Assembly (NCBI RefSeq): GCF_000410515.1
Contig: NC_021500.1
Coordinates: 1,984,001-2,048,000 of the forward strand
Direction of reading: 5' to 3'
Origin: Enterobacter sp. R4-368
GTDB lineage: Bacteria > Pseudomonadota > Gammaproteobacteria > Enterobacterales > Enterobacteriaceae
Length of the DNA: 64,000 bases
The position numbers were made by a program, and so were the translations under genes. Positions within the stretch are counted from its first letter, which is position 1. Each line of letters opens with the position of its first letter. The notes under the pieces are model-generated. The model was not told where the DNA came from, searched no databases, and saw only the letters and a list, made by a program, of their open reading frames with translations. Positions 41,218 through 49,247 of this stretch are shown piece by piece.

Positions 41218-42222
41218 ATGGCGACTATCAAAGATGTCGCGCGGCTGGCAGGAGTTTCGGTCGCAACGGTTTCCCGCGTGATTAACGACTCGCCAAAAGC
41301 GAGCGAGTCCTCGCGCCTGGCGGTGCAAAGCGCAATGGATGCGCTCAATTATCACCCGAATGCCAATGCCCGCGCGCTGGCGCAGCAGTCCACCGAAACC
41401 GTAGGTCTGGTGGTGGGCGACGTGTCCGATCCCTTCTTCGGCGCGATGGTAAAGGCTGTCGAGCAAGTCGCCTCGGCTACCGGGAATTTCCTGCTGATTG
41501 GCAACGGCTACCATAACGAAGAGAAAGAGCGCAAAGCCATTGAGCAACTGATTCGCCACCGTTGCGCGGCGCTGGTCGTTCACGCCAAAACCCTTCCTGA
41601 CGATGAACTCGCCTCGCTGATGAAACAGATGCCGGGCATGGTGTTAATCAACCGCATTTTGCCGGGGTTTGAACAACGCTGTGTGGCGCTGGATGACCGT
41701 TATGGTGCCTGGCTGGCTACGCGCCATTTGATCCAGCAAGGCCACACGAAAATTGGTTACCTCTGCTCCAACCACGCGATTTCTGATGCGGAAGATCGCT
41801 TGCAGGGCTATTACGATGCGCTGAAAGAGAACGGTTTGCCCTGCAACGACCGGCTGGTGACGTTTGCCGAGCCGGATGAGAGCGGCGGTGAACAGGCGAT
41901 GACCGAGCTGCTCGGTCGCGGGCGTAACTTTACCGCCGTCGCCTGTTATAACGATTCGATGGCCGCAGGTGCTATGGGCGTGCTGAATGACAACGGCATT
42001 GAGGTGCCGCGTGAGATTTCCCTGATTGGTTTCGATGATGTGCTGGTGTCGCGCTATGTCCGCCCGCGCTTAACCACCGTGCGCTACCCGATTGTCACCA
42101 TGGCAACACAGGCCGCCGAGCTGGCGCTGGCGCTGGCGGAAAACCGCCCGCTGCCGGAAATCACGCACCTGTTTAACCCAACGCTGGTGCGTCGTCATTC
42201 GGTGATTGCGCCGCAAGAGTAG
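41218..42222 (+). CDS. galR: Galactose operon repressor GalR
   Basis: LacI-family repressor of galactose transport and metabolism genes. It has 334 residues. The HTH at about 4-23 (IKDVARLAGVSVATVSRVI) and hinge helix ALAQQ precede a periplasmic-binding-protein-like galactose domain. The C-terminus stops nine residues before that of E. coli (343 aa) and overlaps the convergent GNAT gene by 28 bases, marking the edge of an accessory block. AAAGGAAG precedes the ATG. Confidence 0.96.
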   Translation: MATIKDVARLAGVSVATVSRVINDSPKASESSRLAVQSAMDALNYHPNANARALAQQSTETVGLVVGDVSDPFFGAMVKAVEQVASATGNFLLIGNGYHNEEKERKAIEQLIRHRCAALVVHAKTLPDDELASLMKQMPGMVLINRILPGFEQRCVALDDRYGAWLATRHLIQQGHTKIGYLCSNHAISDAEDRLQGYYDALKENGLPCNDRLVTFAEPDESGGEQAMTELLGRGRNFTAVACYNDSMAAGAMGVLNDNGIEVPREISLIGFDDVLVSRYVRPRLTTVRYPIVTMATQAAELALALAENRPLPEITHLFNPTLVRRHSVIAPQE

Positions 42223-42659
42223 CGATAGAGGTGCACGGTCTTGTCCGGATAGTCGAGACCGTCGCCAATATAGTGCCAGCCAAAACGCTCATAAAAATCG
42301 CGACACGCCGAATAAAGATGCAGCTCCTGAAAACCCATCGCTTTCGCCTGCTCGATAACATGGCGCTGTAACTGCCCGGCCAACCCCTGCCCACGAGCGC
42401 TCTCTTTCACATACAGCGCCGCCAGCCACGGGAACAGATCCTGGCGGCTGATTAAATCGCAGCGCCACAGCCCAACGGTGCCCAGCAGTTGCTCCCCATC
42501 AACCAGAACAAACGTCAGCGGCAACTGCCCGGGCGTCTGGCTGTGCGTGATAATAGAGGCGAAGAAATCACGCGGCAGCGAGTCGCCAAACTCGTGCCAT
42601 AACCAGTCCACCACCTGCTCTGCAAAGTGTGGCGCGTCGTAAAGGGGAATAATGTTCAT
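42195..42659 (-). CDS. GNAT-family N-acetyltransferase, substrate unknown
   Basis: 154-residue single-domain GNAT protein. The acetyl-CoA pyrophosphate loop is seen in VKESARGQGLAGQLQ (about 85-99), followed by the family ending FYERFGWHYIG. No substrate can be assigned. The ATG overlaps the stop of the upstream GntR regulator gene (ATGA), so it is translationally coupled and probably the last gene of the PTS operon. Its 3' end overlaps galR by 28 bases. Confidence 0.85.
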   Translation of the reverse strand: MNIIPLYDAPHFAEQVVDWLWHEFGDSLPRDFFASIITHSQTPGQLPLTFVLVDGEQLLGTVGLWRCDLISRQDLFPWLAALYVKESARGQGLAGQLQRHVIEQAKAMGFQELHLYSACRDFYERFGWHYIGDGLDYPDKTVHLYRYSCGAITE

Positions 42660-43429
42660 ACGATCTTTCCCTGAAAAATCGGCACGGATTCAAACAGGTA
42701 GCCGTCAAAATCAGGCGCATCCTCGTCGGAAAGCTCCAGCAGGCTCTTTTTGACATTTTCCAGATGCTGCCACATCGCCTGCCAGGCTCCCATCACATCG
42801 CGGCGACGTAGCGCCGCCAGCAGGGTCTGCCGGTCGCCTAACCATTTCAGGCGATAGGGCCGGCTGGCAATATGCACGTTGAATTGTTGCCACAGCGGGC
42901 TGCTGTCCATGTGGTGCCAGATACTCTCCACCGTCGCCAGCAGCATCTGGTTTTGCGATGCGCCCGCCAGCACCAGGTGGAACATTTTGCTGTTGTCCTG
43001 CGAGGTGTCGTTCATCGCGATGGCGCGCTGCTCTTGCTCAAGAATGCGCCGAAGATTATCGATATCCGCGCGCGTCGCCATTTTGGCGGCAAAGGCAGCG
43101 ATATTGCTCTCCAGCAGCTGGCGCGCCTGTAAAATCTCAAACGGGCCAACATCGCTACTCAGAAAGCGCTCCTCTTCGTTCTCGTGCTCCTGCGGAATAC
43201 GCATCACATAGACGCCGGAGCCCTGGCGAATATCTACCGTGCCTTGCAGTTCAAGCATCAACAGCGCTTCACGCACGATGGTGCGGCTAACGCCATATTT
43301 TTCGGCGATATTGCGCTCCGGCGGCAGGCGGGAACCCACGGGGTAATGCCCCCGGATTATCTGCTCGCGTAAATCTTCGCCAATCTCCTGGTACTGTTTT
43401 TTTTCCGGCGGGACGACGGCCTTCTCCAC
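42656..43429 (-). CDS. UxuR/ExuR-type GntR (FadR subfamily) regulator
   Basis: 257-residue repressor. An N-terminal GntR winged helix (about 12-76) contains GSRLPPERNIAEKYGVSRTI and VREALLMLELQG. The C-terminal FCD ligand domain contains ILQARQLLESNIAAFAA and AMWQHLENVKKSLLE, segments shared almost word for word with the hexuronate regulators UxuR and ExuR. The start is GTG after AGGTG. It lies 56 bases after the IIB gene with a strong hairpin in between. The inferred targets are the TGGYATWCCA palindromes before the IIC gene. The ligand may be a uronate or phospho-sugar. Confidence 0.85.
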   Translation of the reverse strand: MEKAVVPPEKKQYQEIGEDLREQIIRGHYPVGSRLPPERNIAEKYGVSRTIVREALLMLELQGTVDIRQGSGVYVMRIPQEHENEEERFLSSDVGPFEILQARQLLESNIAAFAAKMATRADIDNLRRILEQEQRAIAMNDTSQDNSKMFHLVLAGASQNQMLLATVESIWHHMDSSPLWQQFNVHIASRPYRLKWLGDRQTLLAALRRRDVMGAWQAMWQHLENVKKSLLELSDEDAPDFDGYLFESVPIFQGKIV

Positions 43430-43458
43430 AATATCACCTGCAAGTCTGAGTTATCGCG

Positions 43459-43479
43459 CAGGCCGGGCGCCCCGGCCTG
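43459..43479 (-). other. Intercistronic hairpin between IIB and GntR genes
   Basis: Perfect 9-bp inverted repeat CAGGCCGGG / CCCGGCCTG around a 3-base loop. No T run follows on the minus strand, so it is not a standard terminator. It could act as an RNA stabiliser or attenuator lowering regulator expression relative to the PTS genes. Confidence 0.6.
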
Positions 43480-43485
43480 TCGGCG

Positions 43486-43803
43486 CTATCTTACCAAAGC
43501 CAGCGCCTGATCGAGAACTTTCGCGCCGTTTAAGGTGCCATAAGCCACCGAATCGATCACATCAATCGGAATGCCGTATTCGTCAGTTAACTTTTTATTT
43601 TCCGCCAGTTTAAAGCGCACCTGCGGCCCCAGCAGCACGGCGGTTATCTCGGTGGCATAACTTTGCAGCTCGTCGCGCAGGGATTGCTCGGCAATGGCGT
43701 AGATCTTCAGCTCAAGACCGCGCTCGGCCGCCGCTTTTTCCATTTTGGTCACCACCAGCGATGTGGACATCCCGGCGGAGCAGCACAACACAATACGTTT
43801 CAT
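43486..43803 (-). CDS. PTS IIB component, lactose/cellobiose family
   Basis: Cytoplasmic phosphocarrier of 105 residues. The phosphorylated cysteine is C8 in the Lac-family IIB motif CSAGMSTS (8-15), and VLLGPQVRF is also typical. It follows the GH1 gene by 9 bases, with AAGGAG before the ATG. No IIA gene lies in the cluster, so phosphate must come from a IIA encoded elsewhere. The sugar is unknown. Confidence 0.92.
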   Translation of the reverse strand: MKRIVLCCSAGMSTSLVVTKMEKAAAERGLELKIYAIAEQSLRDELQSYATEITAVLLGPQVRFKLAENKKLTDEYGIPIDVIDSVAYGTLNGAKVLDQALALVR

Positions 43804-43812
43804 GGTGGCTCC

Positions 43813-45240
43813 TTATTTCCATTCGTCATCAATAGTCAGGGTAAGCTGGCGTTCGTCGCGCAGCTTGCGAAACCAGCCGGCAGACTTTTTCGGCCTGCGG
43901 TCGCGGTTGTTTTGCAGGTCAATCTCAATCAGGCCATAGCGGTTTTTAAACGCATTCATTGGCGAGACGTTATCGGTAAACGCCCACAACATGTAACCCT
44001 GGCAGTTCGCGCCCGCTTCTCTGGCGCGCAGCGTCTGGTATAAATGCGCGGCAATAAAATCAATGCGGTAATCATCCTCAATGGTGCCCGCCGCGTTGCG
44101 AAACTGCCCTTCGTTCTCAATGCCCATGCCGCTTTCGGCAACAAACCACGGAATGTTGCCGTAGTCGTTTTTGATGCGCATCGCCATGTCATAAATGATC
44201 TCCGGCAGGATCTCCCAGCCGCGAGATTTGTTCATTTTTCTGCCCGGCAACTCAAACGGCTCGTAGTAGTACGCCGGGTGGAAAGGTGTCTCCGGGTGCC
44301 AGGCACGGGAAGGCGCTTTTACCCGGTGCGGGTAGTAAAGGTTAATGCCCAGCTCATCCACAGTGTTATCGCGGATGATCGCCAGCTCTTCCTCGCTGTA
44401 ATCCCACGCGACCTGGTGTTTTTCCAGCAACAGGAACAGCTCCGGTGGATAGTGACCTTTCACCATCGGATCAAGAAAAACACGGTTATAAAAAAGATCG
44501 TAGCGTTCGGCGGCCAGCACATCGTGCGGCGCGCGCGAGCGCGGATAGGTGACTTCCGGGTTGAGAATACAGCCCACAGTGCCCTGATAACCCTTCTCAC
44601 GAAACAGTTTCACCACTTTCGCGGTGGCCAGGTTTTTGTGGTGATTCCACTGCATCCAGGTACCGGTGTTCTGCTCATAAGGCCAGCGCAGCGCGTCAAG
44701 GTAGACACGGGTTTGCACCACAATTGGCTCGTTGAAGGTGAACCAGCGGGTCACTTTTTGATGAAAGCGCTCAAACACTTTTTCGACATACAACAGGTAC
44801 AGCTCAACCACTTTTTTTGACGCCCAGCCGCCGTAGGTTTCCAGCAAATAACCCGGCAGTTCGTAATGTTCCAGGCAGATCATCGGCACAATGCCGTGGC
44901 GCTGCATCTCGTCAAACAGTTCGTCGTAATAGGCGGCATAGCGTTCATCGACCACGCCGTTTTCATAATCGGTGAGAAAGCGTGACCAGTTGATCGAGGT
45001 GCGATAGTGGGTTAGCCCCGCCTGTTTCATCAGTTGCACATCTTCACGAAAGCGCTGGTAAAAGTTGGTCGCCACCGCCGGACCGTAGCCGTCGTGCCAG
45101 ACGTGACGATCGTTTTTGTACCAGAGATCGGGCCAGGAATCCTGGCCCTCCCGCTTGTCTATCCAGCCTTCGGTTTGCCAGGCTGAGGCCGCCGCGCCCA
45201 GAATAAACGACGGCGGTATCGCAATTGTTTTCGTGCTCAT
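43813..45240 (-). CDS. GH1 phospho-beta-glycosidase, divergent
   Basis: Family 1 glycoside hydrolase of 475 residues, expected to hydrolyse a phosphorylated beta-glycoside delivered by the adjacent PTS. The acid/base glutamate is E171 (TFNEP) and the nucleophile is E369 (AESG, where most members have ENG). The phosphate-binding set Ser425...Lys432...Tyr435 fits phospho-specific enzymes. The Trp that usually follows this Ser is Pro here, a position linked to sugar choice. The ATG at 45240 follows GAGGAT; an upstream in-frame extension of 22 codons overlaps the IIC gene and is rejected. True substrate not predictable. Confidence 0.88.
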   Translation of the reverse strand: MSTKTIAIPPSFILGAAASAWQTEGWIDKREGQDSWPDLWYKNDRHVWHDGYGPAVATNFYQRFREDVQLMKQAGLTHYRTSINWSRFLTDYENGVVDERYAAYYDELFDEMQRHGIVPMICLEHYELPGYLLETYGGWASKKVVELYLLYVEKVFERFHQKVTRWFTFNEPIVVQTRVYLDALRWPYEQNTGTWMQWNHHKNLATAKVVKLFREKGYQGTVGCILNPEVTYPRSRAPHDVLAAERYDLFYNRVFLDPMVKGHYPPELFLLLEKHQVAWDYSEEELAIIRDNTVDELGINLYYPHRVKAPSRAWHPETPFHPAYYYEPFELPGRKMNKSRGWEILPEIIYDMAMRIKNDYGNIPWFVAESGMGIENEGQFRNAAGTIEDDYRIDFIAAHLYQTLRAREAGANCQGYMLWAFTDNVSPMNAFKNRYGLIEIDLQNNRDRRPKKSAGWFRKLRDERQLTLTIDDEWK

Positions 45241-45247
45241 TACATCC

Positions 45248-46576
45248 TCAGGCGTTGTTCGTCGCTTCGGCTTGCAGTTGCGCTTGTTCGGCGCGGCGAG
45301 AAGCAATTTTCACAAACGGCAGATAGATAATGACGGAGGTGATAATGCAGATAAGCTGCGTCACTACCGCGCCCATTGAACCGGCAGTCGACAGCCAGGC
45401 GTTGATCAACGGCGGCGTCGTCCACGGCACCATCACCACCGCTTTGCCGGCAAAACCGGTCACCGTGGCGAAATAACCGATCGAGCCGGTCACCAGCGGA
45501 GTGATGATGAACGGGATCGCGAGGATCGGGTTGAGCATGATCGGCATACCGAAAATCACCGGCTCGTTAATATTAAATACCCCCGGCCCGATAGAGAGTT
45601 TGGCGATCTCTTTCATCTCTTTGCGTTTGGTAGCGATCATCACCGCGATCAGCAGACCGATGGTTAAACCCGAGCCGCCGATACTCATATAAACATCCCA
45701 GAACGGCATGGTGATGATGTTCGGCACCTCTTTGCCCTGCTCAAAGGCGCTCATATTGACGGTGATCGCGCCCAGCAGCAGCGGTTCGCGGATAGGCTTA
45801 ATCATCTGGTTGCCGTGAATACCGATCACCCAGAATAGTTGCGCCACAAACATCAGCAATAAAATGCCCGGCAGGCTTTGTACCACGCGTTCCAGCGGCT
45901 GCTGCACTACCTGGTAAACGGCGTCATACAGGTACATGCCGGTCACCTGGTGGAAAACAAAACCGAAGGTGGCAATCACGGTGGTGGTGATGATCGCCGG
46001 GATCAGCGCGGAAAACGACGCGGAGACGTTAGGCGGCACGGTGTCCGGCATTTTGATCTTCAGCCCGTCGCGGTTTTCCAGCCAGCAGTAAATTTCCACC
46101 GACAAAATAGCGATAAACATGCCGAGGAACAGACTACGGGTATCGGAGAACTGGCGCAGCAACACGTCTTTCACCACGTGCATTTGCCCGTCTACCAGCA
46201 TTTCCACGGTGGTTGGTGTGACGCAGATAAAGCAGATCACCGCCAGCAAACCAGGAAACAGCGTCTTAATGCCGTTGATACGCCCCAGTTCAATACCGAT
46301 TAAGAACACCGCGCCAATGTTGAGAAAGTTGAGCGTGGCGTAGTTAATCGCGCTGGTGATCGGCTTTAGCGCGGCAAGGAATGAGAGTGACTGGAAGCTG
46401 GCGAGGCCGTTTTTCGGATCCAGCACCATGTTGGAGATCAGGACGGAGAATGCGCCGACGATGATCACCGGCATCAGGGTAATGAACGAGGCTTTGATCG
46501 CCATGATATAGCGATAGCTGTTGAACTTTGTCGCAAAACTACCCAGAGAATCGATGAGCTTTTCTTGTAGGGCCAT
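45248..46576 (-). CDS. PTS IIC permease, cellobiose/lactose family
   Basis: Inner-membrane sugar-translocating component of 442 residues with about ten hydrophobic segments. Family segments include FNINEPVIFGMPIMLNP, which carries the sugar-binding glutamate motif. First gene of the operon IIC-GH1-IIB, seven bases before the GH1 start. GAGGTG precedes the ATG. Three palindromic operators lie 59-164 bases upstream. Confidence 0.92.
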   Translation of the reverse strand: MALQEKLIDSLGSFATKFNSYRYIMAIKASFITLMPVIIVGAFSVLISNMVLDPKNGLASFQSLSFLAALKPITSAINYATLNFLNIGAVFLIGIELGRINGIKTLFPGLLAVICFICVTPTTVEMLVDGQMHVVKDVLLRQFSDTRSLFLGMFIAILSVEIYCWLENRDGLKIKMPDTVPPNVSASFSALIPAIITTTVIATFGFVFHQVTGMYLYDAVYQVVQQPLERVVQSLPGILLLMFVAQLFWVIGIHGNQMIKPIREPLLLGAITVNMSAFEQGKEVPNIITMPFWDVYMSIGGSGLTIGLLIAVMIATKRKEMKEIAKLSIGPGVFNINEPVIFGMPIMLNPILAIPFIITPLVTGSIGYFATVTGFAGKAVVMVPWTTPPLINAWLSTAGSMGAVVTQLICIITSVIIYLPFVKIASRRAEQAQLQAEATNNA

Positions 46577-46634
46577 GAGTTAACACCTCAGTAAAGGGGC
46601 TTTTTTATCGATGCAGGGATACAGCACAGTCCCA

Positions 46635-46648
46635 TTTGGCATACCAAA
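46635..46648 (-). promoter_or_regulatory. UxuR/ExuR-like operator 1
   Basis: TTTGGCATACCAAA, palindromic except at the centre. It resembles the TTGGTATACCAA type of site bound by UxuR/ExuR. Nearest of the three to the IIC start (59 bases). Confidence 0.6.
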
Positions 46649-46699
46649 AATAGCGATGCGTGGCGGAAAGTTCTGTGACGAGACTCGCAACCCGCTTAC

Positions 46700-46709
46700 T
46701 GGTATTCCA
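46700..46709 (-). promoter_or_regulatory. UxuR/ExuR-like operator 2
   Basis: TGGTATTCCA with AAAA flank; one mismatch to the palindrome. Offset 63 bp from operator 1. Confidence 0.5.
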
Positions 46710-46730
46710 AAACGAGACGGATGACAACAT

Positions 46731-46740
46731 TGGCATACCA
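46731..46740 (-). promoter_or_regulatory. UxuR/ExuR-like operator 3
   Basis: TGGCATACCA, the same ten-base core as operator 1. Offset 31 bp from operator 2 and 94 bp from operator 1. Confidence 0.55.
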
Positions 46741-46851
46741 CCTTGCGCTTCGCAGGGATTTCCAACACTTAGCGCAAACCGTTACCGCTGGCCTTAACCC
46801 GTGAAATGAGTGTGGTAAACTGCGTTTCATTACGCGAAACGAGAACTCGTC

Positions 46852-47865
46852 ATGGTCACAATGCTGGATGTCTCACTGCGCGCGGGCGTTTCGAAAGCAA
46901 CGGTTTCCCGCGTGTTGAATGGTACGGGTCAGGTCAAAGAGAGCACCCGCAATCAGGTTTTTAAGGCGATGGAAGAGCTGGATTATCGCCCCAACTTTCT
47001 TGCCCGCTCGCTGGCAAACCGCACCAGCAACAGCATTGGCCTGGTGGTGTCCAGTTTTGACGGTTTCTATTTCGGCCGCTTATTGCAGCAGGCGTCGCGT
47101 CAGGCGGAATTACACGGCAAACAGCTGATTGTCACCGACGGTCACGATACGCCCGAACGGGAAGAGCTGGCGGTGCAGATGCTGGCGGACAGGCGTTGCG
47201 ACGCCATTATTCTTTACACCCGGTTTATGAGCGAAAAAGCGATCTTAACGCTCATTGACGCCACGCCAATGCCGCTGATTGTCATCAACCGCGAGCTGTT
47301 CCAGGCGCATGACAAATGCGTGTTCTTCGAGCAGCAGGACGCGGCGTTCCAGGCGGTGGATTACCTGATCACACAACACCACCGGGATATTGCCTGTATT
47401 ACCGCGCCGATCCACACACCAACCGGTAAAGCGCGGCTGATGGGCTATCGCAAGGCGCTGGAAAAACACGGCATTCCCTGGGATCCGCACAGAGTGAAGT
47501 ACGGCGACTCGACCATGACGCGCGGGTATGAGCTGTGCCAGCAGATGTTGCAGGAAGGGGTGAAATTCAGCGCCCTGTTCGCCTGTAACGACGATATGGC
47601 GCTGGGTGCCTCAAAGGCCATCTGGCAGGCGGGTTTGCGTATTCCGCAGGATATTTCGCTGTTCGGCTTTGATGACGCACCAAGCGCTCGCTGGCTGGAG
47701 CCGGGCCTGTCGACGGTCTATTTGCCGATCGACAACATGATCACCACCGCGATTGATCAGGCGATCAAACTGGTGAACAACGAACAGATCGCCGCGATCC
47801 CACCGTTTACCGGCACACTGGTCTTGCGTGAGTCGGTAGCGGCGGGACCGGGCAGCAAGGCTTAG
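46852..47865 (+). CDS. LacI-family transcriptional regulator, AscG-like
   Basis: 337-residue repressor. HTH MLDVSLRAGVSKATVSRVL at about 4-22, then a hinge (ARSLANRTSN) and a periplasmic-binding-type effector domain. Overall it resembles AscG, the repressor of the beta-glucoside asc operon, more than GalR. It is divergent from the PTS operon and probably also controls it; two regulators for one operon is unusual. An internal ATG at 46861 is an alternative start. It overlaps convergent lysA by four bases. Confidence 0.88.
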   Translation: MVTMLDVSLRAGVSKATVSRVLNGTGQVKESTRNQVFKAMEELDYRPNFLARSLANRTSNSIGLVVSSFDGFYFGRLLQQASRQAELHGKQLIVTDGHDTPEREELAVQMLADRRCDAIILYTRFMSEKAILTLIDATPMPLIVINRELFQAHDKCVFFEQQDAAFQAVDYLITQHHRDIACITAPIHTPTGKARLMGYRKALEKHGIPWDPHRVKYGDSTMTRGYELCQQMLQEGVKFSALFACNDDMALGASKAIWQAGLRIPQDISLFGFDDAPSARWLEPGLSTVYLPIDNMITTAIDQAIKLVNNEQIAAIPPFTGTLVLRESVAAGPGSKA

Positions 47866-49124
47866 AACTGCTCCAGACCGATCAGTTCTTCGATGGTCTG
47901 GCGGCGGCGAATCAACCGCGCGACGCCGTTATCGAACAACACTTCCGGCAGCAGCGGGCGGCTATTGTAGTTTGATGACATCGATGCGCCATACGCGCCG
48001 GTGTCATGCAGCACCAGATAATCCCCGGCTTTTACTTCCGGCAGCGCGCGGGTTTCCACTTTCCCGCCCTCCTGCTGGGTAAAGACATCCCCGGATTCGC
48101 ACAGCGGGCCGGCAACCACGGTATCAATCAATGGCGCATGGCGAAGATCGCGGCCGTCGGCGGCCAGCGCCGTAATGTGGTGGTAGCTGCCGTACATTGC
48201 CGGGCGCATCAGATCGTTAAAACCGGCGTCGATCAGCACAAAGTGGCGGCTGCCCATGTTTTTCACGCTACGCACTTGTGAAACCAGCACGCCAGATTCC
48301 GCCACCAGGAAGCGCCCCGGTTCGATCTCCAGTTTCACCGCATGCCCCAGATGTTTGGCGATTTGCTCACGCGCCGCATTCCACAGCCCGTAATAATGCG
48401 CGGTATCCACCGGCTCTTCCCCTTCGTGATAGGGGATCGACAAACCGCCACCCGCGGAAATAGCATGCAGATCCTGGCCGAAATCGACCACCTGGCGCAC
48501 CATCGCCCCGCACACCTGCTCGAGATGACCATAATCCACGCCGGAACCGATATGCATATGAATGCCCGCGAGTTTCAACTGGTAGCGCCGCATTACCGCC
48601 AGCGCATCGGCCAGATCGCTGTACCAGATGCCATGCTTGCTGTTTTCGCCGCCGGTGTTGGTTTTCTGGCTGTGACCATGACCAAAACCAGGGTTAACGC
48701 GTAACCAGACGCGATGACCAGGCGAGACCGCGCCAAGCTGTTCCAGCATATCCACCGAACCGGCGTTCACTGCGATACCCAGTTCGCTCACCCGCGCGAT
48801 GGTCGCCTCGTCCAGCACATCGGCGGTAAAAACGATATCGTCCGGGTGCGTTTGCGGATCGTAACCCGCTGCCAGCGCACGTTCGATCTCACCGAGCGAA
48901 ACGGAATCGACTTTCACACCCTGCTCGCGCATCAGACGCAAAATATGAATATTCGAGCAGGCTTTTTGCGCAAAGCGCACCACGTCGAAGGCGCGCAGTT
49001 TGGCGATTTGCGCGCGAATGATTTGCGCGTCATAAACCCATACCGGACAGCCAAATTCAGCAGGTAAGCGCAGCAGATTAGCGGCGTTAAGGTCGGTTTC
49101 AGTCTGGTGTAATGAGCGTGGCAT
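47862..49124 (-). CDS. lysA: Diaminopimelate decarboxylase LysA
   Basis: Last step of lysine synthesis: PLP-dependent decarboxylation of meso-diaminopimelate. It has 420 residues, as in E. coli. The PLP lysine is K54 in FAQKACSN, and GPLCESGD carries the active cysteine contributed across the dimer. The ATG at 49124 (MPRSL) follows GGAG; the frame extends six codons upstream. Divergent from its activator lysR over a 123-base control region. Confidence 0.97.
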   Translation of the reverse strand: MPRSLHQTETDLNAANLLRLPAEFGCPVWVYDAQIIRAQIAKLRAFDVVRFAQKACSNIHILRLMREQGVKVDSVSLGEIERALAAGYDPQTHPDDIVFTADVLDEATIARVSELGIAVNAGSVDMLEQLGAVSPGHRVWLRVNPGFGHGHSQKTNTGGENSKHGIWYSDLADALAVMRRYQLKLAGIHMHIGSGVDYGHLEQVCGAMVRQVVDFGQDLHAISAGGGLSIPYHEGEEPVDTAHYYGLWNAAREQIAKHLGHAVKLEIEPGRFLVAESGVLVSQVRSVKNMGSRHFVLIDAGFNDLMRPAMYGSYHHITALAADGRDLRHAPLIDTVVAGPLCESGDVFTQQEGGKVETRALPEVKAGDYLVLHDTGAYGASMSSNYNSRPLLPEVLFDNGVARLIRRRQTIEELIGLEQF

Positions 49125-49247
49125 GGTGACTCCGGGCAACAAAATTTTTTACTGATTACGCCACAGTGCGAAGAGAATAAAAAATATCGTTTTATCGCGA
49201 CTCTATGCAAAAATGATATGGATAACCTGCTGAAACTGGATCTGCCG

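Larger units (their letters stand above)
46577..46851 (-). other. Divergent control region between PTS operon and LacI-type gene
   Basis: 275 bases with no gene. It carries three operator-like palindromes with cores at 46637-46646, 46700-46709 and 46731-46740, and presumably both promoters. No clear -35/-10 pair stood out on either strand. Confidence 0.7.

Noticed and set aside
46800..46850. Operator for the LacI-type regulator around GTTTCATTACGCGAAAC
   Set aside because: The two arms do not form a symmetric LacI-family site with a central CG, so no call is made.
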